A stretch of 64,000 bases of DNA, taken from CAMBDS01 sp964355675. GTDB lineage: Bacteria; Electryoneota; AABM5-125-24; Hatepunaeales; Hatepunaeaceae. Shown in pieces: positions 37,340 through 46,237 of this stretch (its first letter is position 1; every line of letters begins with the position of its first letter). The stretch covers positions 124,001 through 188,000 of the forward strand of contig CAYHEC010000001.1 of the NCBI GenBank assembly GCA_964355675.1. Reading direction: 5' to 3'. The translations under genes were made by a program, and so were the position numbers. The notes under the pieces were generated by a model. It was not told where the DNA came from. It worked only from the letters and a program-made list of their open reading frames with translations, and made no database searches.

Positions 37340-37400
37340 AGTTTACCCTCTAATTCACTGTGTACCTTTTGACTTCTTCCTTCAACAGTTGAGAATGCCC

Positions 37401-40400
37401 ATGGCACGTCTTTCTAACCGCAACTTTATCCTTTATTTCGCTGTTATTGCCGCCATCAGCCTCACCTACGGCATCCTCAACTTCCACAAAGCTATGCCGG
37501 AAGTGGGAGTTGACTTCAAAGTCTCCCGCAAACAAGCCCTTCAAAACGCAAGAACTTACCTCGAAAGTCGTAAGTACGATCTCACCGAATTCCGCCAGAC
37601 AATTTCTTTCAGCAGTAGCGGTGGCGACAAGCTCTACATCGAAAAGGAACTCGGCGTCGAGAGACTGACTTCGCTCTCAGAGGATACACTCAGTATCTGG
37701 AGATGGCGGGCGCGTTTCTTCAAGTCCTTGCAGAAACTCGAATACAGCGTCTATATCGATCCAAAGGGACGAATTGTCGGCTTCCAACGTGAGATCGACG
37801 AAGCTGAGCCGGGATTAAGACTTGATACTTTAGCGGCTCAGCTACTGGGCGAAGCCTTTCTTTCTGGACCGACCGGACTCGACCTCGAGAAGTGGAAATT
37901 AGTAGAGACGACGACCATTGACCGCCCCAAGCGACGCGACTATACATTCACGTATGAGCTCAAAGACTTCAAAGTCAAGGAAGCTACATACCGTGTTGCG
38001 GTGGAGCTTCAGGGCGCTGAAGTATCGCGTTACTACTATCGGCTTCGTGAGCCGGAAGACTGGTGGCGCGACTGGGACAAACAGCGCGCACAAAATGAGC
38101 TCTTCAGCAACCTCGCTACCGGCGCGATGATCTTGACCCTGATAGGTGTGTTCTACTACTTCTTCCGCCATGTAAAAAAAAGTCGCATCCCTTGGAAAAC
38201 AGGAATCGGATTGAGTGTTGTTCTCGGTACAGCGAATTTCTTCATGGGAGTAAATTCAATTCCCTTGAATCTCGCCTGGGCAGAGACAACGACCTCGTTC
38301 GGTGCTTTTATGATAGAACAGATTGTTCAGAGTTTCATGCTGGGGCTGTTGATGGGCATGACGTTGATTCTGCTCTACGGAGCTGGCGAATACCTCTACC
38401 GTTCCGATAATCCAACCAAACTAAGCCTTGCCGGGCTCTTCAGCAAGCGCGGGATGAGATCGAAGGAGTTCTTCGAAGCAACCATCATGGGCTATTTGCT
38501 ATGCGCCTTCTTCATCGGATTTGTCACATTCTTCTACATTATCGGTTCCAAGTTCGGTTTCTGGTCTCCAGCCGACATCAAATATGATGAGAGCGTTTCG
38601 ACATGGTTGCCATGGATTTATCCTCTGGCGATTTCGCTCTATGCGGCGCTAACGGAAGAATTCTGGTTCAGGCTCTTCGGAATCTCGTTGTTCAAGCGTC
38701 TTACTAAGTCGAAAATCCTTGCGATCTTGATCCCGGCAGTGATCTGGGCGTTCCTGCACTCAAATTACCCACAACAGCCCGGATATGCCCGAGGATTGGA
38801 AATTACCTTTGTCGGAGTTATTGCCGGTCTGGCAATGATGCGGTTTGGCATTTGGGCGTCGTTGGTCTATCATTACGTTTTCGACGCGGTTTTGATAGGA
38901 TTATTCCTCTTCCGGTCACAAAATCTCTATTTCTGGACTTCCGGGCTGATTGTCTGCGGTTTCGTGTTGATCCCGGCGGCAATAGCCGGAATTTCTTGGT
39001 TGAAACAGCGCAAATTTGAAAATGTCGATGATTTGCTCAATCAGGCAAATATGGATGAAGTGCCTGAAGCCCCCGCACCTGAACCAATCACACCTTTAGT
39101 TATTCCTCCAGAAGAATCCCCATCGGCGTCTCAGTTTCCCCGACTCACGGCAATTTCGCGCAAGACGGCGCTTATAATCGGTCTGGCCGGCTTTGTCGTG
39201 CTTCTTCTGCCTTCGCCGCGACAATTTGGCGACAAGTTCGAATACAAAATTGACCGTGCTGAAGCTGTCAAACAAGCCTCACAAGTCCTCAAAGATAAGT
39301 TCGGCGTGGATCCCGAGCAATACAAAATTGGTGTTAAAACGAGAGGAAAGTCAGACATTAATTTGCCCGGATTCAAGCTCGATCTTCCATCCGAGGACGG
39401 TGCAAATTCCTATCTGAAAGCTCACGCTTCACTCGAACAAGCTGAAGAACTTCAACTTAAGCCTGATGGACGTCAACTTTATGCTTGGTATGTCTGTTTC
39501 AAGAAGCCACTCGACGCCACTGAATACCAAGTCACCGTCCCGATGAATGGATCGCAGATTTTCAGTTATGAAATGATTGCTGACTCACTCGAAGGAGCAG
39601 ATTTGCCTTCGGACTCTGCCAGTCAGCTCGCCGCTGATTTCTTCAAAGCTTCGGTTGCGAATGCGGCTGATTATCATCAAGTCGAAGAGCGAACAGAAAA
39701 GCGTCCTCACCGCCGAGATTGGTTTTTTACTTACGAAACAATTCAACCGGTTGCCGGTGAAGCACATCTTCGGCAAGCCGTCATTATTCATGGCGATGAA
39801 GTAAACATTGGCTCTAAATGGATAAAGATTCCGGAGGAATGGAAACGGTTGGAGGATAAGAAGCAAGTCGGAGCCGCCATTTTCCAAGGAATTGGTATTT
39901 TAACCGCGCTTCTGTTAGCATTCTGGTTGTTCAAGTCGCTTGGCAAGGCGATGAAGCAGGGAACGGTTAATTGGGCAGACGCGAGAAAGTTCGGATATAT
40001 TGCGGCAGTTTCTGTACTGTTGTTCACCTTACTTAAAACACCTGATTTCTGGATAGAGTACGACACAGCTAAGCCAGTCTGGAGTGCGTTTGTTGAATGG
40101 ACGGTGATGACTTTTGTGGCAATCGTTTCCATGTTTGGTTTTACGATGCTGATGATCGCCCTCGCCGAATCGCTCACTGCCAGTAACACCGGAGTAAACA
40201 GACCTCTCACGAGCCATCTTCGCTCTATCGGCTGGAACCGGGATGATGCGGTGATATTGTTTGCGATGGTAGGAGGTGTGTTGGGGTTGAAGTCTCTGCT
40301 GAGTTGGGTCACTTTCACATTTGGCTTGCCAATGCACACATGGAATATCGACCTTCCGCAGTCGATTGGAACTTACGCGCCGTGGCTTTCGGCTTCATCA

Positions 40401-40841
40401 TCAGTCATCACCCACACTCTAACCACTGGGTGCGGAGTCGTGATCCTTTACTTGCTACTTAGTCAAATGGTAAAAAGACCGATCCATCATTTGTTCGTTA
40501 TCACCGCTGTCTTTCTTCTGGCAATTGGCCCAAAGTTCGGATCAGTTGGCAATTGGAGTAGTGCTGAAATAACCTGGATGGCAGTGAAGGGCGCAATGGC
40601 TATCGTCGTTGGATACTATGCTTTCCGAGCTTGGGCAGTCGGTAGGTTACACGCGGTACTATCCACGGTATTGATTACAGAATTGGTGGGAGAGGGGATG
40701 GGGCTGGCAGGGCTCCGTGGATCATCATATCAAGTTCATGGTTGGATTTTATTGACAATTGGAGCCATCATTTTCGTGATGCTGATTCTGGCTGGTATCA
40801 ACAACAAGAGCTCCGATCCACTGGTCATTGATAATAGTTGA
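37401..40841 (+). CDS. Large duplicated membrane protein with one CPBP (CAAX-type) intramembrane protease domain
   Basis: From ATG 37401 the protein has 1146 residues. I chose this over TTG 37389 and ATG 37395 because GAGA lies six bases upstream. It consists of two related halves. Each begins with a membrane span, an extracytoplasmic PepSY-like region (VSRKQALQNARTYLESRKYDL; IDRAEAVKQASQVLKDKFGV) and a segment ending in RRDYTFTYE or RRDWFFTYE, followed by membrane helices. The first half has the CPBP signature: E419-E420...R424 (EEFWFR), H453 (FLHSNY) and H491/D495 (HYVFDA). The second half lacks these. Possible protease in the envelope; substrate unknown. Confidence 0.8.
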   Translation: MARLSNRNFILYFAVIAAISLTYGILNFHKAMPEVGVDFKVSRKQALQNARTYLESRKYDLTEFRQTISFSSSGGDKLYIEKELGVERLTSLSEDTLSIWRWRARFFKSLQKLEYSVYIDPKGRIVGFQREIDEAEPGLRLDTLAAQLLGEAFLSGPTGLDLEKWKLVETTTIDRPKRRDYTFTYELKDFKVKEATYRVAVELQGAEVSRYYYRLREPEDWWRDWDKQRAQNELFSNLATGAMILTLIGVFYYFFRHVKKSRIPWKTGIGLSVVLGTANFFMGVNSIPLNLAWAETTTSFGAFMIEQIVQSFMLGLLMGMTLILLYGAGEYLYRSDNPTKLSLAGLFSKRGMRSKEFFEATIMGYLLCAFFIGFVTFFYIIGSKFGFWSPADIKYDESVSTWLPWIYPLAISLYAALTEEFWFRLFGISLFKRLTKSKILAILIPAVIWAFLHSNYPQQPGYARGLEITFVGVIAGLAMMRFGIWASLVYHYVFDAVLIGLFLFRSQNLYFWTSGLIVCGFVLIPAAIAGISWLKQRKFENVDDLLNQANMDEVPEAPAPEPITPLVIPPEESPSASQFPRLTAISRKTALIIGLAGFVVLLLPSPRQFGDKFEYKIDRAEAVKQASQVLKDKFGVDPEQYKIGVKTRGKSDINLPGFKLDLPSEDGANSYLKAHASLEQAEELQLKPDGRQLYAWYVCFKKPLDATEYQVTVPMNGSQIFSYEMIADSLEGADLPSDSASQLAADFFKASVANAADYHQVEERTEKRPHRRDWFFTYETIQPVAGEAHLRQAVIIHGDEVNIGSKWIKIPEEWKRLEDKKQVGAAIFQGIGILTALLLAFWLFKSLGKAMKQGTVNWADARKFGYIAAVSVLLFTLLKTPDFWIEYDTAKPVWSAFVEWTVMTFVAIVSMFGFTMLMIALAESLTASNTGVNRPLTSHLRSIGWNRDDAVILFAMVGGVLGLKSLLSWVTFTFGLPMHTWNIDLPQSIGTYAPWLSASSSVITHTLTTGCGVVILYLLLSQMVKRPIHHLFVITAVFLLAIGPKFGSVGNWSSAEITWMAVKGAMAIVVGYYAFRAWAVGRLHAVLSTVLITELVGEGMGLAGLRGSSYQVHGWILLTIGAIIFVMLILAGINNKSSDPLVIDNS

Positions 40842-41294
40842 TCACAACTGTTGGGTAGTTCTGGAAGCGGCAATGTTAATCGCCGCACCAAGTCGTCCCA
40901 GCCACCAATTTTGTCTTGACAACTCACTATCATCGAAACGATCTACTCGAGCAAAATACCAGCTGAATTATTATTAAATAATCCTGCAAACCCTTGCGCA
41001 ACGGGAATTTGAGGGATATATTTCAAGATCGGTATCTAATGCGCGACCAGGAGAGCGCCCAACGGTAATGGATTTTCCAGTTGCTGAATATGCTGCAGCG
41101 CCCTATTCGACCGATAACAAACCAATCTAAAGACCGAAATGTGTGGGCGACGCTTATCGGCGGATTGGAAAGTTCGTCTGGCAAGAGTTCGAGACGCCAT
41201 AACAAATAACGGGAATTTGCTTAATGCAGTGCCCCCGCTGTGTCAAGATGGCGAATAACTCAGCACGACAATCATGGAACTGGGAGTATCAAAG
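40842..41294. other. Intergenic region, no gene identified
   Basis: Between the CPBP gene and the RRM gene I find no frame with family resemblance, no strong terminator and no common-type promoter. An isolated TTGACA at about 40916 has no matching -10 at 17 bp. Short direct sequence similarity to the neighbours is absent. Confidence 0.5.
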
Positions 41295-41588
41295 ATGAAC
41301 AGAAGGCTCTACGTTGGCAATTTGGCTTACTCGGTGACCGGGGACCAGTTGCGGGATATTTTCGGGGCACACGGCGAAGTGTCCGAGGCGTCAGTAATCA
41401 CAGACAATGCCACCGGGCGGTCGAAGGGATTCGGTTTTATCGAAATGGCGTCTGAAGAAGGCGCAAAGGCCGCTGTCGAATCTCTCAACGATACCAATTT
41501 GGGCGGCAGAAATCTCATTGTCAATGAGGCTCGTGAGCGAGAAGCTCGTCCTCCTCGCGAAGGTGGCGGCGGCAGAAACCGCTATTAG
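41295..41588 (+). CDS. RRM-type RNA-binding protein
   Basis: 97 residues from ATG 41295, preceded by GGGAG eight bases upstream (better than the ATG at 41274). One RRM: RNP2 LYVGNL and RNP1 KGFGFIEM, then a Gly/Arg-rich tail (PPREGGGGRNRY). Small single-RRM proteins of this kind bind single-stranded RNA and are common in cyanobacteria and FCB bacteria, often cold-induced. A strong terminator follows. Confidence 0.92.
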   Translation: MNRRLYVGNLAYSVTGDQLRDIFGAHGEVSEASVITDNATGRSKGFGFIEMASEEGAKAAVESLNDTNLGGRNLIVNEAREREARPPREGGGGRNRY

Positions 41589-41607
41589 AATATTCGGACT
41601 TGAGAAA

Positions 41608-41644
41608 AACCAAAACCCCGCTTAATTTGAGCGGGGTTTTGGTT
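41608..41644 (+). terminator. Terminator of the RRM gene
   Basis: 15-bp perfect stem (41608-41622 with 41630-41644), GC-rich core and T-tract TTTTGGTT, 7-base loop. Confidence 0.9.
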
Positions 41645-41668
41645 ATTGGCATGCAAAGTGATATAAAT

Positions 41669-41696
41669 GTAGGGGCGCATTGCAATGCGCCCCTAC
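41669..41696. repeat. Perfect 28-bp palindrome
   Basis: GTAGGGGCGCATTG (41669-41682) is followed at once by its exact reverse complement (41683-41696), with no loop. A similar GTAGGGGCG opening occurs at 22687. It lies between the RRM terminator and the tRNA. Confidence 0.75.
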
Positions 41697-41727
41697 TGTG
41701 TATCATTTTGATGCAACTTGGTTTCAG

Positions 41728-41801
41728 TACCCTCGGTGCGATTCGAACGCACGACCTCCGGATTAGGAATCCAGCGCTCTATCCTACTGAGCTACGAGGG
41801 C
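41728..41801 (-). tRNA. tRNA-Arg (anticodon CCT)
   Basis: 74 bases on the minus strand. A 7-bp acceptor stem (the first pair is G-U), D-loop AGTAGGATA, anticodon stem CTGGA/TCCGG with loop TTCCTAA (anticodon CCT, codon AGG) and T-arm GTGCG TTCGAAT CGCAC. CCA is not encoded. It has its own promoter just upstream. Confidence 0.96.
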
Positions 41802-41813
41802 ATTGGGTACTCC

Positions 41814-41842
41814 AATCTAAGCCTCTTCCCTGCCACTGTCAA
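41814..41842 (-). promoter_or_regulatory. Promoter of tRNA-Arg
   Basis: Minus strand: TTGACA (41842-41837), a 17-bp spacer and TAGATT (41819-41814). The start would be about 6 bases before the tRNA 5' end. Confidence 0.75.
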
Positions 41843-41867
41843 GCCAAATACTTGCTAAAGCTAAATC

Positions 41868-43145
41868 TTAAAGTAATTTCCTGAGTTGAATCTCCGCAGT
41901 CCTAAGCGTCTGTTCGATTTCAGCTTGACCATGGGCGGTAGAAATAAACCATGCCTCGTACCCCGATGGAGGTAAGTGAATACCATTACTGAGCATTCCA
42001 TTGAAAAACGCGGCAAACTTTTGATGATCGCACGACTTCGCATCGAAATAGTTGTGAACCGATCTATCGGTAAAAAATAGAGTTAGCATTGATCCGACTC
42101 GCTGAACCTTTGCCGATATATCTAATTTTTCAGTAATATCGATAATTCCACGCTCCAAATACGATGCGGTTTCCTCCAATTGCGGATACGCTGTCTCATT
42201 CAGTAAGTTCAAAGTTGCCAATCCTGCCGCCATTGCTAAGGGATTGCCCGACAGCGTTCCAGCTTGATAAACAGGCCCACTCGGAGCTATCATCATCATC
42301 AAGTCCTTTCGTCCACCGTATGCCCCAACTGGAAGACCGCCGCCGATAACTTTCCCAAAAGTAGATAGATCGGGTGATATTCCATACAATCCCTGCGCTC
42401 CCGCTGGATGGACGCGAAACCCCGACATCACTTCATCAAAAATGAGAAGAGTACCGTGCTTCGAGCAAATCTCCCGTAGAAATTGAAGAAATCCCGGCAA
42501 ATGAGGGACCACACCGATGTTACCCGGAACGCCTTCGACGATTAGTCCGCCAATCAAATCACCCTCCCGACCAAACAATTCACTGATAGCATCGAAATCG
42601 TTGTACTCGACGACGCGTGTATCGCGAGCCGTTCCCGTTGTAACTCCCGGACTGTCAGGAGTCCCGAAAGTAGCTACACCCGAACCAGCTTGTATAAGGA
42701 AAGAGTCGGCATGTCCATGATAACCACCTGCAAATTTGACGATTACGTCTCTTCCAGTAGCGGCGCGAGCAAGCCGTATCGCACTCATAGTTGCTTCAGT
42801 ACCAGAATTTACAAATCGCACCATCTCACAGGATGGGACTCTGGAAACGATTAGCTCTGCCAATTCAACTTCCATTGGCGAGGGGGCTCCGAAGCTGGTG
42901 CCTTTTTCAACCGCCTTGATAATCGCTTCAGTCACCTCTGGATGAGCATGGCCGAGAATCATAGGCCCCCAGGAGCCTATATAGTCAATATACCTGACAC
43001 CATCGACATCCATCAGGTAAGCGCCATTAGCTGAAGCTATGAATTTAGGGTTACCTCCAACAGCCCTAAACGCCCGCACCGGTGAATTTACGCCACCGGG
43101 CAGAACCGCATTGGCACGCTCAAACAATTGTTGCGATGCATTCAA
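41868..43145 (-). CDS. hemL: Glutamate-1-semialdehyde 2,1-aminomutase
   Basis: 425 residues. PLP enzyme making 5-aminolevulinate from glutamate semialdehyde, after HemA in the C5 pathway. The PLP lysine is K265 in STFGKVIGGGLPVGAYGG, and the phosphate-binding and FDEVMSGFR motifs are present. Starts with TTG at 43145, 4 bp after hemB. Last gene of the heme cluster. Confidence 0.95.
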   Translation of the reverse strand: MNASQQLFERANAVLPGGVNSPVRAFRAVGGNPKFIASANGAYLMDVDGVRYIDYIGSWGPMILGHAHPEVTEAIIKAVEKGTSFGAPSPMEVELAELIVSRVPSCEMVRFVNSGTEATMSAIRLARAATGRDVIVKFAGGYHGHADSFLIQAGSGVATFGTPDSPGVTTGTARDTRVVEYNDFDAISELFGREGDLIGGLIVEGVPGNIGVVPHLPGFLQFLREICSKHGTLLIFDEVMSGFRVHPAGAQGLYGISPDLSTFGKVIGGGLPVGAYGGRKDLMMMIAPSGPVYQAGTLSGNPLAMAAGLATLNLLNETAYPQLEETASYLERGIIDITEKLDISAKVQRVGSMLTLFFTDRSVHNYFDAKSCDHQKFAAFFNGMLSNGIHLPPSGYEAWFISTAHGQAEIEQTLRTAEIQLRKLL

Positions 43146-43149
43146 TAAT

Positions 43150-44127
43150 TTATCCGCCTCTCAACCAAAGTGCCGCCTCTTTAGCGTAATAGGTCAAAAT
43201 GAAGTCTGCTCCGGCACGCTTAATACAAGTTAACGTTTCTAATATCAGTCTTTTGCGATCAATGCAACCAATTTTTGCCGCGGCTTCGATCATCGCATAT
43301 TCTCCTGATACCTGATAAGACGCCGTCACCCGTCCAAAAGTTTCTTTTATTTTGGCCAAGACATCGAGGTACGGAACTCCGGGTTTAACCATAATCATGT
43401 CGGCTCCCTCTTCGATATCGAGTTCAACCTCACGAAGCGCTTCAGAAATGTTCGCCGGATCCATTTGGTAGCCGCATCTGTCACCAAACTGCGGAGCTGA
43501 ACCTGCGGCTTCTCTGAAGGGCCCGTAGTAAGCAGATGCGTATTTGACGGCATACGAAAGGATTGAAACATTAGTAAAGCCGGCCTCGTCCAAAGCCTCG
43601 CGAATCGATCCTACTCGGCCATCCATCATATCGGAAGGAGCAACGACATCCGCACCAGCCCGAGCATGCGAAACCGCCGTTTTAGCGAGCAATTCTAAAG
43701 TTGGATCATTACAAACCTGATGTTGTTTGATCACACCACAATGGCCGTGATTGGTATATTCACAAAGGCAGACATCGGTCATAATCAATAAGTTCGGAAG
43801 GGCTTTCTTTATTCTCTTTGTCGCCCATTGTACTTCCCCGTTTGGATCCCACGCGGAGCTTCCATTGGCATCTTTGGCATTTGGGATTCCAAAAAGTATT
43901 ATCGCCGGAACTCCCGCTTTGGCGATCAACTCTGCCTCCTTCAGGGCCTCATCTACACTGAAATGGTACTGCCCAGGTAAAGTCGGGATCTCACGTTTGA
44001 CGCTTTCGCCAGAAACGATAAACATCGGTTGAACAAGGTCGTCAGGAGTAAGGGTTGTTTCACGGACCAATCGTCGCATCGTTTCATTGGTTCTCAACCG
44101 GCGAGGTCTGTCAGTGGGAAAGCTCAT
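43150..44127 (-). CDS. hemB: Delta-aminolevulinic acid dehydratase (porphobilinogen synthase)
   Basis: 325 residues. Condenses two aminolevulinates. Schiff-base lysines K195 (SYAVKYAS) and K248 (MIMVKPG). Cysteines C120, C122 and C130 (DVCLCEYTNHGHC) indicate the zinc-dependent form. Start overlaps hemA by 17 bases. Confidence 0.96.
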   Translation of the reverse strand: MSFPTDRPRRLRTNETMRRLVRETTLTPDDLVQPMFIVSGESVKREIPTLPGQYHFSVDEALKEAELIAKAGVPAIILFGIPNAKDANGSSAWDPNGEVQWATKRIKKALPNLLIMTDVCLCEYTNHGHCGVIKQHQVCNDPTLELLAKTAVSHARAGADVVAPSDMMDGRVGSIREALDEAGFTNVSILSYAVKYASAYYGPFREAAGSAPQFGDRCGYQMDPANISEALREVELDIEEGADMIMVKPGVPYLDVLAKIKETFGRVTASYQVSGEYAMIEAAAKIGCIDRKRLILETLTCIKRAGADFILTYYAKEAALWLRGG

Positions 44128-45409
44128 AATCTAACTGCTCGAGTATTTCGTTTAAATTGTCCTCATCCTCACTCACCATAACTTTGCTAAGAGCCTTGGC
44201 GAGATATATATCGTCACCGTTAGTACTGGCGTGACGAAGATTTGATATAATATGGTTGGTCACCTTTTTCATTAAACTGCGCGAGAAAAGATCGATCTGC
44301 TCGTGATCTGCTTCGTTAAAGTGTCGGATGTTTTTCTCAATCTCACGGACTCGAATCGATTCAAAAACTTCTTGAATCTGTTGAATGGCTGGACTAATCC
44401 GGTTTGAATTGTACCAATTCACGTATTCCTTGACCTGCTTTAAAATCAACTTCTCAGCTCTGACTGCTTCTTGTTCTCTCACCTTAAGTGACGAAGCAAC
44501 CATTTCTTTGAAGTCATCGACGCCATAAACGTAGATATTCGGAAGGTCGCGAACCTGCGGATCTACATCACGGGGAACAGCCAGATCAAGAAATAACTTT
44601 AAATCACGATTGTGCCGAAGAGCAGAACTTACTGTCTCGGCAGTGATTACCATGTCGGAGGAACTTGTTGCGGTAATCACCAGATCAGCCCAAGCGATAT
44701 CGTCGGGAGATGGGGGAAAACTTACTACCGATCCACCGATCAAGTCAGCTACAACTTGCGCATTTGAAGTAGTACGGTTTGATACCCGCCATGAGGAAAC
44801 GCCTGATTTTATAAGGTATTTGGCGGTTAATCTGGCAGTCTCTCCTGCTCCTACCAACAATACTTTGTGTCCTTCGAGACTACCGTAAACCCGTGTGGCG
44901 AGCTGGACCGCCGCGCTGGCTACCGAAACAGCTCCCTGTGAAATGCCAGTGTTGCTCCGAATGTACTTTCCACATTCGAGCGCACGCGTAAATAGTTTGT
45001 TGAGGATATTATTGGAGGAAACGAGGTCAAGTGCTTTGTGATAAGCATCTTTAACTTGCACAAGAATCTGAACTTCACCCAGAAGCTGTGAATCGAGCCC
45101 CGATGCCACCCTGAAAAGGTGGCGCACAGCGTCGTCATCCTGATAGATGTAAGTTGACTTGGCGTCCTCCGGCAGAATTCCGGTCATTTTCTGAAACATT
45201 TCCCGCAACTCTCCTGCGGGAGTGTGAGCTTTGGGAGAGATATATATTTCAGTCCGGTTACAAGTAGAAAGTATAACGACCCCTGAAATATCATGGACGG
45301 ACAGAAGCGTTTTTACCGTTTCCTCCAGACGATCAGGCCCGAGAGCCGCCTTGTCACGCACTTCGACTCTCGAAGTCGTATGATTCAAACCGATAAGCTC
45401 AAGCCTCAT
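44111..45409 (-). CDS. hemA: Glutamyl-tRNA reductase
   Basis: 432 residues. Reduces glutamyl-tRNA to glutamate-1-semialdehyde, the committed step. Catalytic C50 in STCNRTEIYI. N-terminal GLNHTTSRVEVRDKAALG, NADPH-binding LLVGAGETARLTAKYL and a C-terminal dimerisation helix. Overlaps the upstream HemX-like gene by 4 bases (ATGA). Confidence 0.96.
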   Translation of the reverse strand: MRLELIGLNHTTSRVEVRDKAALGPDRLEETVKTLLSVHDISGVVILSTCNRTEIYISPKAHTPAGELREMFQKMTGILPEDAKSTYIYQDDDAVRHLFRVASGLDSQLLGEVQILVQVKDAYHKALDLVSSNNILNKLFTRALECGKYIRSNTGISQGAVSVASAAVQLATRVYGSLEGHKVLLVGAGETARLTAKYLIKSGVSSWRVSNRTTSNAQVVADLIGGSVVSFPPSPDDIAWADLVITATSSSDMVITAETVSSALRHNRDLKLFLDLAVPRDVDPQVRDLPNIYVYGVDDFKEMVASSLKVREQEAVRAEKLILKQVKEYVNWYNSNRISPAIQQIQEVFESIRVREIEKNIRHFNEADHEQIDLFSRSLMKKVTNHIISNLRHASTNGDDIYLAKALSKVMVSEDEDNLNEILEQLDYELSH

Positions 45410-46233
45410 ATCAGTGTCTTTCCAAATATTTCATATAACGATACTAACAACAAAACCAATACCAAGCCAGATAATATTAGCGACGAAACTGCGAGCTTAT
45501 TAATAGCCAACCATCCGAACCGGTTGGCAAGGACGAAGATGGTCAAAATACTCCAAAGAGTCAACATTGGGTGAAGATGAGAAATCACGGGGCTCCTGTC
45601 GGCATGACCGAATTGCATCCATAACAATCCGATACCAAGACTCACTGTAACGATAAGCCATCCTGCTTTCAAAGTATGCCTACGCAGTCGGTCAAGATCT
45701 TCAAGAGAAGGCAGATAGCTGAACCACCGCCCAAACGTCCGATTTTTGAGGTGACGATGAAGAGTCAGTTGTTCCGCGGCGAAAACTCCGCTCCCAAGAA
45801 GCATGGCAACCCCCGCCATCGACAGCACCATGTGGAATCCCGTTGCTCCACCAGAAAGATTTTCAGCTATTCTTTCAGGGCGATTAATTCCTAATGTCAA
45901 TCCCACCAAAAACATAGCGACAATCACAGCGAGAGGCAGTAAAACAAGCATCCGTTGACGAATGCGAAGTTGGAGATAACTCTGAGCCGCCCAAATCAAG
46001 ATGCCTAAAAAGTAGAGCAATTGGCCGAGATTTATTACCGGAGCTTGTCCCTGGACGAAGGTTGCTAAAATTGTCCAAACGAGGAAAGCAATTGAAACTA
46101 TTGCTCCTACACGACTGGCGTGTTCCTCGTCGATTCGAGAAGGATGCGAAAATATTCGTACCCACCAGACAAGAAGCCCCGACGCCGCGGCGAACATAAG
46201 AATTGGGAACAGGGTTAAGACAGCGAAATTCAT
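45406..46233 (-). CDS. HemX/CcsA-like cytochrome c assembly family membrane protein
   Basis: 275 residues with eight hydrophobic segments. LPSLEDLDRLRRHTLKAGW is typical of the CcsA/HemX family, with histidines in GATGFHMVLSMAG and SHLHPMLTLW as possible heme ligands. In Bacillus, HemX lowers HemA levels. In other species the same family handles heme for cytochrome c maturation. Its position directly before hemA favours the HemX role. Both are inference. Confidence 0.82.
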   Translation of the reverse strand: MNFAVLTLFPILMFAAASGLLVWWVRIFSHPSRIDEEHASRVGAIVSIAFLVWTILATFVQGQAPVINLGQLLYFLGILIWAAQSYLQLRIRQRMLVLLPLAVIVAMFLVGLTLGINRPERIAENLSGGATGFHMVLSMAGVAMLLGSGVFAAEQLTLHRHLKNRTFGRWFSYLPSLEDLDRLRRHTLKAGWLIVTVSLGIGLLWMQFGHADRSPVISHLHPMLTLWSILTIFVLANRFGWLAINKLAVSSLILSGLVLVLLLVSLYEIFGKTLI

Positions 46234-46237
46234 TAAC

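Noticed and set aside
41023..41205. Minus-strand 60-residue frame in the CPBP-RRM gap
   Set aside because: No Shine-Dalgarno, no family resemblance and composition typical of a chance frame.
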